NCBI RefSeq assembly: GCF_048771995.1 | Contig: NC_133024.1 | Coordinates: forward strand, 115,837,001 to 115,901,000 | Direction: 5' to 3' | DNA length: 64,000 nt | Source of the DNA: Taeniopygia guttata | Lineage: Eukaryota > Chordata > Aves > Passeriformes > Estrildidae | Shown here: piece after piece, positions 1 to 10,500 of the stretch | Position numbering within the stretch: position 1 is the stretch's first letter | Layout: each line of letters starts with the position of its first letter | The notes under the pieces: model-generated | Seen by the model: the letters and a program-made list of their open reading frames with translations, nothing else | Told to the model about the DNA's origin: nothing | Database searches by the model: none | Program-made: the position numbers and the translations under genes

Positions 1-1775
1 GTCTCCTTAGGCCACCTGAAGGGAAAATGTCTGTTTTGATCTGTGTGCTGAGGTGTGCTGGGCAGAGCAGTTCCGGTGTGTGTCCTGGCACTTGTCTCTG
101 GTGCACTCTGTGTTGTTTGGGTCTCTCAGTCCTTTCTTCTCATCAAAAGCTCTCTCTCCCTCTCCTGTCCCCTCGTTTGTCACGTCCTGTCGCGTGTCAC
201 GGGTGTCCTGTCCTGTCTCCCGGCGGTGCTCTGCCCTGCTGCCTAGCCCGTAATAGCACAAGTGCTGGGGACTTGAAATGGGTAATGCAGGGTGTATTTG
301 AGCTCTAGATTGTATTGGGAGATTGATGTAAGATGTTTGGTGCTGTTAAGTTGTCTTGCAGCCTTTTAACACTAGTCCTAACTTCCTTTCAGATGCTGAC
401 AGTTCAAATCTGTGGCAGCGGGGTCCCAATCCTGGTTGAGGAACTTCCGTCAGCTGGTCAGTCATTGCTTGCGTTTGTAGGGGAAGCCTAAGTGGTGACT
501 GTGTTACAGCAGTGTTCTTTGCCTTTATTTTTAGGAGGTCCAGGCAGATAGCAGCAGTCAAGGCCCAGTGTGCCAGGTGAGCAGTGGACAGAAGCAGTTG
601 TTCTTGCTCAGGTTTCAGTTTTTATTGCAACTGTAAGCATCCTTTCTCCTTTTTGTGCTTTAGGGAATCGACCTGGAGTACACATACCTCTGTCACCAAC
701 TGGCTGAAGGACCCGGTTTCATGCGCTTGTGATCTCGGTGGAAGTATTCCAGGACCCTGTGATGAAACCTTCCAATTTTGCATGTCAAGGTCCCATCCTG
801 GTAGCCCAGAGGAATGACCGAGGAGTTGCAGTGAGTCGGGCGGGTAGGGAGGAGGAGGAGTGGGAGTCCACTCATGTTTGACCAATGCTATGTCGCCTTG
901 TCTCCACTGAACTTAGGTGTACCCTGCAATGACGGCGTCAGAATCCAAGCACACCCGAAGTGTACTGGCCGGAGAACCTGGGCATTCTGAGGAGGATGGT
1001 GAGTAGCAGAATTATCAGGGTTTGGCTGATATACTGTTAAAACTGTGCAGTGATGTTTGGTTTTCTTTCTCTGGTCAGACCAAGGGGTGACAGCTGGAAC
1101 TTCCCAGAAAGGCAGACGGCTTTCTTCGGCAGCCAACAGTGATTTGCATCCCCAGATGCCTGCAAGATAAGTGGAGGGTTATGTCCCACAGTGGGGATGA
1201 AAGCGGGGTTCCAGGTTGGGACTTTCTTGAAGGGTTTTTGAGTCAGATTTGGAGATGGGGATGTCCAAGTAGTGTCCCCTCAGGCCAGCTAAAGGGAAAG
1301 TGTCTGTTTCAATCACAATGCTGAGGTGTGCTGGGCAGAGCAGTTCCGGTGTGTGTCCTGTCACTTGTCTCTGTTGCACTGTGTGATATTTGGGTCTCTC
1401 AGTCCTGTCTTCTCATTGAAAGCTCTCTCTCCATCTCCTGTCCCCTTGTTTGTCACGTCCTGTCTTGTGTCATCGGTGCCTGCACATATTTGTCCCGAAG
1501 CTGCTCTGCCCTGCTGCATAGCCTGTAATAACACAAGTCCTGGGGACTTGAAATGGGTAATGCAGGGTGTAGTTGCCTCTAGATTTTATTGGGTGATTGC
1601 CATAACATGTGTGGGTGTTTTAAGTGTTCTTGCAGCTATTTGATGCTAGTCCTAAGTTCCTTTCAGATGCTGACCGTTCAAATCTGTGGCAGAGGGCATC
1701 AGTCCGGGGTGAGGGTGTTGTCAGAAGCAGGTCAGTCATCGTTTTAATTAGGAAGCCTAAGTGTTTGCTCAGCCT
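1..1775 (+). pseudogene. Locus 0: decayed 3' cassettes of the micro-exon gene family
   Basis: This segment holds one and a half degenerate copies of the E-F-A-B-C-D exon cassette seen intact at 54.6-59.3 kb. Exon-like blocks with AG before and GT after are F 11-75 (65 nt), A 393-456 (64 nt), B 535-576 (42 nt), C 664-830 (167 nt), D 917-998 (82 nt), E from 1079, F 1284-1348 and A 1667-1730. Lengths match the intact family except D, which has one extra base. Exon C has an in-frame TGA near its end and the first exon A shifts to a TGA, while F 11-75 and A 1667-1730 stay open. After about 1775 the cassette runs straight into an unrelated 190-bp repeat, so exons B-D of the last copy are missing. 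I read it as the broken 3' end of an older paralogue. Function is unknown. Confidence 0.6.
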
Positions 1776-2690
1776 GGGAAAGAAAAGGCAGAGTTTGTTC
1801 TCAGGACCCCGTGGCCCTGAGCGGATGACTGACTGCAAGAACTCTGAACATTGAAGGATGTGTCCCGGACCAGGGCTGCCCCCACCTCATACTTGTGCTG
1901 CCCTGACAGTCCTAGGGGAGCCCTACAAACTGACATCAGGAACCTGGACTGGTGAGTTTTCTTTCCCAGGGAAAAGAGCTGATGTTTGCGCTCAGGGTCC
2001 TGTGGCCCTGAGCGGGCAGCTGACTGCAAAAAATCCGAACATCGAAGGATAAGTCCCAGACAGGAGCTGCCCCCACCCCATACTTGTGCTGCCCTTACAG
2101 TCCCAGGGGAGCCCTACAAATTGACATCAGGAACCTGGACTGGTGAGTTTTCTTTCCCAGGGAAAAGAGCCAATGTTAGCGCTCCGAGTCCTGTGGCACT
2201 AAACAATCAGCTGACTTCAAAAAGTCCGAACATCGAAGGATAAGTCCCAGACAGGAGCTGTCCCCACCTCATACTTGTGCTGCCCTGACAGTCCCAGGGG
2301 AGCCCTACAAACTGACATCATGAACCTGGACTGGTGAGTTTTCTTTCCTATGGAAAACAGCCGACATTTGCGCTCCAAGTCCTGTGGCCCTGAGCAGGAA
2401 GCTTATTGCAAAAAATCCGAACATCGAAAGATAATTCCCAGACAGGAGCTGCCCCCACCTCATACTTGTGCTGCCCTGACAGTCCCAGGGGAGCCCTACA
2501 AACTGACATCAGGAACCTGGACTGGTGAGTTTTCTTTCCCAGGGCAAAGAGCCGGAGTTTGTGCTCAGGGTCCTGTGGCCCTGAGCGGGCAGCTGACTGC
2601 AAAAAATCAGAACATCGAAGGATGTGTCCTGGACCGGAGCTGCCCCCACCTCATACTTGTGCTGACCTGACCGTCCCAAGGGAGCACAAG
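1776..2690 (-). repeat. 190-191-bp tandem repeat, about 4.5 copies
   Basis: A recurring block carries the phrase ggtgagttttctttcc at 1951, 2142, 2333 and 2523, giving periods of 191, 191 and 190 bp. Single diverged relatives occur in the opposite orientation near 47520-47640 and 50530-50775, and more distant ones near 2790-3110 and 51270-51520. Both strands stay open for 70-100 codons, which is what a homogenised repeat with few stops gives, so I do not call a gene. I do not recognise the family. Confidence 0.8.
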
Positions 2691-2695
2691 TATGA
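2651..2695. other. Fold-back junction (13-bp inverted arms, 19-bp spacer)
   Basis: The arm tcatacttgtgct at 2651-2663 is the exact reverse complement of agcacaagtatga at 2683-2695. To the left the 190-bp repeat family lies in one orientation. To the right the related sequence (from about 2790) lies in the other. This marks an inversion breakpoint between locus 0 and locus 1. Confidence 0.6.
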
Positions 2696-4854
2696 AGGGG
2701 GCGCAGCCGATGTTTATGGCACATGCTTCCATGGTCAGATTTTGTGCAGTCACTTATCTGCTCAGGGCACTGGGCCCTGAGTACAAACTTTGGCTGTTTA
2801 CCCTGGGATAGAAAACTCACCTGTCCTAGCTCCTGGTGTTATTTTGCAAGTTGTGCTTGGGATTTTCAAGGCAACTTCTCAGCTACTTGGCGTCAGCTTG
2901 GGTCCATGACACATCTTTCTCCATTCAGATTTTCATGGGGCAGCCATTCTTTCATGGCCCCTGGCTCTTGGACTACATCAATGGCACTTTTCTCTGTGAA
3001 ACATGGCTCACCCTCTATGCTTCCTGATGTCAGTTTCACTGTGGTGCTTGTCTCTTCCAGGGCAGGCAGAATTCTTGCTGGCAGCAGTTTTGCTCCAGGA
3101 TAAATCCTGTGCCATTCGGAACGAGAAGATGTAGAAAGTCACTTGGCGCCACAGGCCTCGTTATCCGACCTCTGTCCTTTTTCCCTGTAAATCAAGCTCA
3201 CCCTCCCTGTGTGTTGATGTCTGTTCACTGGAGGCATGCTGCTCTCCTAGGGCAGCAAGAGTTCCTGGTGTTGGCAGCTGTGATCTGTGAGAAAGCGTTC
3301 ACTGTTTGCAAATTTTGTAGCACAATTCCTGTTTGGCTAGGGGAAAGACTGTTAATTATCTTGGAAATGAAAGTCTGGCACCCCGTTTTTTAAGAGTCTG
3401 ACAAAAGGCTGTGTAGGGGAGGGAACACCCCGCAGGACCTTTCTTCACCTCATCCCCCACTCCTAGGTGTAGCAGCTCCCCATGTGACCAGCTGCTTTCA
3501 GTGCAGCTACCTGGACACACCTGCACAGGGAGCTTCTAATCCAGAGGAGCTAACAGGGGTATCCTAGGTGTTCCTCCAGGAGCTATGGTTGGAACATCCA
3601 GCAGGGACTGGGGAGCAGCCAGAGCCACCTGGGCATGGAGCATCCTTTTCAGAAAATGCCAAGGGCAGAGCCCTATTGCCAAGGGGCAGCACCTGAGCAG
3701 GCCGGGCAGCATGTGGGGTTCCATGGGAGAGCTTTCAGCTTTCCCTTTCTATTGTGTCAGCCCCTCCCTAGAACCCCCAGACCTTCCAAAGAACTCCCAG
3801 AAAAGAGGGGGGTTATGAAGAGAGAAGGGGGTTAAATTATGGGAAAAAGCTTCCTTTTCCATTATTTCTTGTGTTCAAATAATGAGGGAATCCACTTCCC
3901 CCGCAATTTTAATGGTCTCAGTTGAAATAGTCCCTGCCTTTTCTATGCTGTTAGGGGTGTCAATTGACAGGGAATCCCCATTTTCCATTATTTTCCAGTT
4001 TAAATAGAAAGGGAAACCTTGACAATGCTTTTTATGGGCATGAATTAAGGGTAACCCTTTTTGTTGTCCTAAGGCTTAAACTGAGGGGGAAGCCCAGCTA
4101 TCCCTCTTTCTTAAGGGTTTGGATTGAGGGGAAAATCCCTGTGTCATCACTGGAGAGACTTAAAGTGAGGAAAGCCTCTCTTTTCCCAATATTCTAGGGA
4201 ATTAAACTAAAGGACAAAAGCTATTTATTTGCCATTGTATCCCTTTCAGTGGAGGCAACTTCCCCATTTCCTCATTTTAAGGAATTCACTTGAAGGAGGC
4301 TCTTCTAGAATGCTTTTTCAGCATTTTAAGGGTTTAAAACTACTTTTCTGGGCACTTCTTTCTGTGGCCTAGGACTAAATATCTCAGGGAAAGGCAAGCC
4401 TAGCATGTACTTAACCTTGATGCTGCCCAGGAAGCTATTTTTTTTCCTTATTTTTATTTATAATGTAGTTAGTCCTAATTAGTAGCCCCAAGGAGACTTG
4501 GACTGTTCATAGAATTAGTATTCTTCTCCACCCTTAGTCTCATGTTGAGTACTACTTAGTAGTCACTGAGGAATAATATAAGCTAACAGCAAATTACCCA
4601 ACTTATCTAGATATGCTGCCTAAAGAACAAAGTTTTATTTCTTACCAGTTTCCTTGCCCTTTTGCTCCAAGTAGTTGTAGCAAAAAAGAAAGTGCTGTTA
4701 TTTCCCTGAAGAGTTTTCTTCTATATGCATCCCATTACTCCCCTTGAATTCAAATTAGAGGAGCCAAACAGCCACAGCTGCTGTGAGGGCTTTTATACCC
4801 GGTGGGGTTTGCCCCCTCCCTTTTCCTGGGTGTCATGGGAACGAGAGGTGGGGC

Positions 4855-4873
4855 CCAATCAGGGGTATATTAA
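4855..4873 (+). promoter_or_regulatory. Promoter-like CCAAT and TATA element of locus 1
   Basis: CCAAT lies at 4855-4859 and TATATTAA at 4866-4873, about 270 bp before the ATG-bearing exon. The same pair is conserved at 53811-53829 in locus 2. The spacing of CCAAT to TATA is shorter than usual, so only the TATA-like element may matter. Confidence 0.4.
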
Positions 4874-5141
4874 CCCCAGCCTTTGCCAAGGGGCTTCATT
4901 CCCTCTCTGGGATCCACTGGTGTAAGAGCTCTCCTCTCATTTTTATGAAGAGGCTCTTTCAGCTTTGCTTGTTCTCTGCAGGTGCTTTTGGGCTTCTAAT
5001 GTAACAGAGGCTTTGAAGATACTGTGAAGAAAGCAACACTGAACACAGGGAGTATTTAATTTCATGATTTGGGGTTGTGCATTCAGGGGTGGTGAAGTGC
5101 TTCTGTAATCTCTGACATTTTTTGTTTTTTTTTTTTTTTAG

Positions 5142-5262
5142 GAGGAGTGCAACTTCCTGTAATTCCAGGTTGTGTTGAGTACAACATTTTTTTAGCAGAG
5201 TGATCATGTTCTAAAAGGGATCTGCCCTGTGTCAAAGATGATGTCTGAGATTGAGGTTTCAG
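5142..5262 (+). pseudogene. Locus 1 ATG-bearing exon (paralogue of 54108-54228)
   Basis: A long T tract followed by AG precedes this block, and GTGAGT follows at 5263. The ATG at 5238 leaves 25 coding nt and ends in phase 1, the phase exon E needs. The next exon of this locus (E, 5679-5839) is 161 nt instead of 160 because of one extra base in a C run. It therefore shifts to a TGA, so the locus 1 frame is broken right after the start. Whether it is still transcribed cannot be judged from sequence. Confidence 0.5.
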
Positions 5263-5678
5263 GTGAGTTGAGGACTGGGACTAGGAGTGGGAGAGTGAGC
5301 AAGGTACCCAGTTAACAGTTATCATGGTGGGGTTTTGCAGGCAGTAGGGTGAGAAATGGTGTCTATTTGCAAGGCTTTTCGCAAGCATAGCAGAGGCATC
5401 CGTGTGTCATACAGCGCACAAGCTCATCCACTGAACTCACAGAAATGCCATGTAACTTTGCCTCTCTAAACCAGGTGCCACTCATAATAACAGCCAAACC
5501 TTAGACTAGGGATGGAACTGGAGACTTGAGCACCCAGGCACACTCAGGAGAGGATAAGTATCTGACTTGCTGGGATTTGGCCCACATAACACTAAAGGCA
5601 TCCATTTATTTTCCTGTTCTTTCTTCTACCTGACTAAGAGGCTAACAGGAGATCCCCTCCGAGGCAGACTCATTTCAG

Positions 5679-7500
5679 GTACAACATGTATTCGCATTTC
5701 CACTCATACAAAAGACAAGTCAGGGCTGCGGCCTGGGGATGGGAGTAGTGGCCCCCTTCTGCACCCGATGGGGATTTGAATCCCCAGATATGTGCAAGAT
5801 AAGTCAAGAGCTACAACCCACAGAGGGGATGGAAGCGAGGTGCAAGGTTGAGACTCCCAAGGAGGGGTTTTTGAGTTCGTTTTAGAGATGAGGATGTCCA
5901 AGAAGTGTCTACTTAGGCCAGCCAAAGGAAAAGTGTCTGTTTTGATCACAATGCTGAGGTGCGCAGGGCAGAGCAGTTCTGGTGTGTGTCCTGTCACTTG
6001 TCTCTGGTGCACTCTCTGTTCTTTGGGTCTCTCAGTCCTTTCTTCTCATCAAAAGCTCTCTCCCTGGCCTGTCCCCTCGTTTGTCACATCCTGTCCTGTG
6101 TCACAGGTGTCTGCACATATTTGTACCAGACCTGCTCTGCCCTGCTGCGTAGCCTGTAATAGCACAAGTCCTGGGGACTTGAAATTGGTAATGCAGGGTG
6201 TAGTTGTGCTCTAGATTGTGTTAGGAGATTGACATAACATGTTTGGTGGTGTTAAGTGTTCTTGCACTGGTTTGATACTAGTCCTAACTTCCTTTCAGAT
6301 GCAGACATTCCAAATCTGTGGCAGAGGGCTCCAATCCTGAGTGAGGAACTTCCCATGAGCAGGTCAGCCATTGTTTGCATTTACAGGGGAATTCTAAATG
6401 GTGACTCTGTTACAGCCCTGTTCTTTGCCTTTATTCTTAGGAGGTCCAGACAGATAGCTGCAGTCAAAGCCCAGTGTGCCAGGTGAGCAGTGGACAGAAG
6501 CAGTTTTTCTCACTCAGGTTTCAGTTTTTGTTGCAGCTGTAAGCATCCATTCTTGTTTTTGTGCTTTAGGGAATCCACTGGGAGTATGCCAAGCCCCTGT
6601 CACCAGCTGGCTGATGGACTGGGTTTCCTGCACTTATGAGCCCTCTGGAAGTATTACAGGACGCTGTGATGAAGCTTTCTGATTTTACATTTCAAGGTCC
6701 CATCCTGGTAGGCCAGAGCAGTGGCCAAGGAGTTGTGGTGAGTCGGGGAGGTAGGGAGGAGGAGTGAGAGTCCTCTCGAGTTTTAGCATTGTCTCCCCTT
6801 AGCCTAGGTGTAGCCTGCAATGATGGCGTCAGAATCCAACCACACCATCAGCGTGCAGGCCAAGAACCCGGGCATTCTGAGGAGGATGGAGAGTAGCAAA
6901 ATTATCAGGTTTTGGCCAATATGCTGTTAAGGCTGTGCACCGATGTTTGGTTTTCTTTCTCTTGGCAGGCCAAGAGGTGACAGCTGGAACTTACCAGACA
7001 GGCAGACAACCTTCTTCTGCAGCCAACAGGGCTTTGCATCCCCAGATATGTGCAAGATAAGTCAAGGGCTATAACCCACAGAGGGGATGGAAGAGAGGTG
7101 CCAGGTTGGGACTCCCCAGGAGGGGGTTTTGAGTCAGTTTTGGAGATGGGGATGTTGAAGAGTTTCCTAAGCCCACCTAAATGCAAATTGTCGGTTTTGG
7201 CCTCAGTGCTGAGGTGCGTAGGGCAGAGCAGTTCTGGTGTGTGTTCTGTCACTTGTCTCTGGTGCATTCTGTGTTCTTTGGGGCTCTCGGTCCTTTCTTC
7301 TCATCAAAAGCTCTCTCCCCCTGTTCTGTCTCCTGATTTGTCATGTCCTGTCTTGTGTCACAGGTGTCTGCACATGTTTGTCCGGAGCGTCTCTGCCCTG
7401 CTGCCTAGCCTGTAATAGCACAAGTCCTGGGGACGTGAAATTGGTAATGCAGAGTGTAGTTGGGATCTGGATTGTCTAAGGAGATTGCCATAACATGATC
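5679..7500 (+). pseudogene. Locus 1 first cassettes, diverged from the main array
   Basis: Exon-like blocks are E 5679-5839, F 5917-5981 (65 nt, open), A 6299-6362 (64 nt, open), B 6441-6482 (42 nt, open), C 6570-6737 (168 nt, in-frame TGA) and D from 6808. The D donor has changed from GGTGAG to GGAGAG near 6891. These units are clearly more diverged from each other and from the array than array units are among themselves, so they look like the ancestral edge of the expansion. From about 7540 the sequence switches to the array type. Confidence 0.6.
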
Positions 7501-10500
7501 AGTGGTGTTAAGTTGTCCTGCAGGTGTTTGACACTAGTTCTAACTTCCTTTCAGATGCAGACAGTTCAAATCTGTGGCAGAGAGCGCCAGTCCTGGGTGC
7601 GGATCTTCCCGTGAGCAGGTCGGTCATTGTTTGCATTTACAGGGGAATTCTAAATGGTGACTATGTTACAGCGGTGTTTTTGTCTTTATTTTTAGGAGAT
7701 CCTGGCAGATAGCAGCAGTCAAGGCCCATTGTGCTAGGTGAGCAGTGGAGAGAAGCTGTTGTTTTTGCTCAGGTTTCGGTTTTTGGTGCGACTGTAAGCA
7801 TCCGTTCTTGTTTGTGTACTTTAGGGAATCCCTTCGGAGTACGCATAGCACCTGTCACCAGCTGGCCAATGGACTGGGTTTCCTGTGCTTTATGAGACCT
7901 CTGGAAGTATAGCGGGACCCTGTGAGGAAGCCTTCACATTTTGTTTGTCAGGGTCCCACCCTGGTAGCCCAGAGGAGTGGACAAGGAATTGCGGTGAGTC
8001 TGGGATGTAGGGAGGAGGAGCGTGGGTACACTCAAGTTTCAGCAATGCCACGTCACCCCCTCTCCACTTAACCGTGCTGTACCCATAGGTGATGCTGTCG
8101 GCCTCCAAGCACGCCTGAAGTGTGTGGCCTGGGCACTCTGAGGAGGATGGTGAGTAGCAGATTTACCAGGTTTTGGCCGATGTGCTGTTAAGACTGTGCA
8201 CTGATGTTTGGTTTTCTTTCTGTGGGCAGACCAAGAGGTGACAGCTGGAACTTAGCAGGCGGGCAGACGGCCTTCTTCTGCAGCCAGCAGGGACTGACAT
8301 CCCCAGATATGTGCAAGATAAGTGGAGTGTTACGACCTACAGAGGGGATGGAAGCTGGGTGCTGGCTTGGGCCTTTCTAGAAGGGTTTTTTTGGTCTGTT
8401 TTGGGGATGGGGATGTCCAAGAAGCGTTTCCTTAGGCCACCTAAAGGGAAAGTGTCTGTTTTGGTCTCAGTGCTGAGGTTCACAGGGCAGAGCAGTTCCG
8501 GTGTGTGTCCTGTCACTTGTCTCTGGTGCACTCTGTGTTGTTTGGGTCTCTCGGTCCTTTCTTCTCCTCGAGAGCTCTCTCTCCCTGTCACGTCCTGTCC
8601 TGTGTCACGGGTGTCTGCACATATTTGTCCCGGCCATGCTCTGCCCTGCTGCATAGCCTGTAATAGCACAAGTCCTGGGGACTTGAAATTGGTAATGCAG
8701 TGTGTAGTTGGGATCTGGATTGTGTAAGGAGATGGCCATAACATGTTCAGTGGTGTTAAGTTGTCCTGCAGCTGTTTGATACTAGTTCTAACTTCCTTTC
8801 AGATGCTGACAGTTCAAATCTGTGGCGGAGAGCGCCAGTCCTGGGTGAGCATCTTCCCATGAGCAGGTCGGTCATTGTTTGCATTTACAGGGGAATTCTA
8901 AATGGTGACTATGTTACAGCGGTGTTTTTGTCTTTATTTTTAGGAGATCCTGGCAGATAGCAGCAGTCAAGGCCCATTGTGCTAGGTGAGCAGTGGAGAG
9001 AAGCTGTTGTTTTTGCTCAGGTTTTGGTTTTTGGTGCGACTGTAAGCATCCGTTCTTGTTTGTGTACTTTAGGGAATCCCTTCGGAGTACGCATAGCACC
9101 TGTCACCAGCTGGCCAATGGACTGGGTTTCCTGTGCTTTATGAGACCTCTGGAAGTATAGCGGGACCCTGTGATGAAGCCTAAAAATTTTGTATGTCAGG
9201 GTCCCACCCTGGTAGCCCAGAGGAGTGGACAAGGAATTGCGGTGAGTCTGGGATGTAGGGAGGAGGAGCGTGGGTACACTCAAGTTTCAGCAATGCCACG
9301 TCACCCCCTCTCCACTTAAGCGTGCTGTACCCATAGGTGATGCTGTCGGCCTCCAAGCACGCCTGAAGTGTGTGGCCTGGGCACTCTGAGGAGGATGGTG
9401 AGTAGCAGATTTACCAGGTTTTGGCCGATGTGCTGTTAAGACTGTGCACTGATGTTTGGTTTTCTTTCTGTGGGCAGACCAAGAGGTGACAGCTGGAACT
9501 TAGCAGGCGGGCAGACAGCCTTCTTCTGCAGCCAGCAGGGACTGACATCCCCAGATATGTGCAAGATAAGTGGAGTGTTACGACCTACAGAGGGGATGGA
9601 AGCGGGGTGCTGGCTTGGGCCTTTCTAGAAGGGTTTTTTTTGTCTGTTTTGGGGATGGGGATGTCCAAGAAGCGTTTCCTTAGGCCACCTAAAGGGAAAG
9701 TGTCTGTTTTGGTCTCAGTGCTGAGGTTCACAGGGCAGAGCAGTTCCGGTGTGTGTCCTGTCACTTGTCTCTGGTGCACTCTGTGTTGTTTGGGTCTCTC
9801 GGTCCTTTCTTCTCCTCGAGAGCTCTCTCTCCCTGTCACGTCCCCTCGTTTGTCACGTCCTGTCCTGTGTCACGGGTGTCTGCACATATTTGTCCCGGCC
9901 ATGCTCTGCCCTGCTGCATAGCCTGTAATAGCACAAGTCCTGGGGACTTGAAATTGGTAATGCAGTGTGTAGTTGGGATCTGGATTGTGTAAGGAGATGG
10001 CCATAACATGTTCAGTGGTGTTAAGTTGTCCTGCAGCTGTTTGATACTAGTTCTAACTTCCTTTCAGATGCTGACAGTTCAAATTTGTGGCGGAGAGCGC
10101 TAGTCCTGGGTGAGCATCTTCCCATGAGCAGGTCGGTCATTGTTTGCATTTACAGGGGAATTCTAAATGGTGACTATGTTACAGCGGTGTTTTTGTCTTT
10201 ATTTTTAGGAGATCCTGGCAGATAGCAGCAGTCAAGGCCCATTGTGCTAGGTGAGCAGTGGAGAGAAGCTGTTGTTTTTGCTCAGGTTTCGGTTTTTGGT
10301 GCGACTGTAAGCATCCATTCTTGTTTGTGTACTTTAGGGAATCCCTTCAGAGTACGCATAGCACCTGTCACCAGCTGGCCAATGGACTGGGTTTCCTGTG
10401 CTTTATGAGACCTCTGGAAGTATAGCGGGACCCTGTGATGAAGCCTTCACATTTTGTTTGTCAGGGTCCCACCCTGGTAGCCCAGAGGAGTGGACAAGGA

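Larger units (their letters stand above)
2790..5760 (+). repeat. Segmental duplication, copy 1 (5' block of locus 1)
   Basis: About 3 kb here reappears in the same order and orientation at 51270-54640. Shared landmarks include the GAACACCCCGCAGGACC stretch (3424 and 51813), the AT-rich part at 3840-4700 (52200-52915), the promoter-like element near 4860 (53820) and the exon at 5142-5262 (54108-54228). The copies differ by scattered substitutions and small indels. Copy 2 additionally carries a 565-bp solo LTR at 52916-53480, absent here. The AT-rich part is a loose series of short, diverged repeats and holds no gene I can support. Confidence 0.85.

Noticed and set aside
8311-8744. Overlapping 120-138-codon frames on both strands, repeated in every array unit (for example 8311-8727 plus and 8337-8744 minus)
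   Set aside because: They cross the E-F and F-A intron borders of the spliced model and are copied with the unit. They are open because the homogenised unit happens to lack stops there. No start context or domain supports them.
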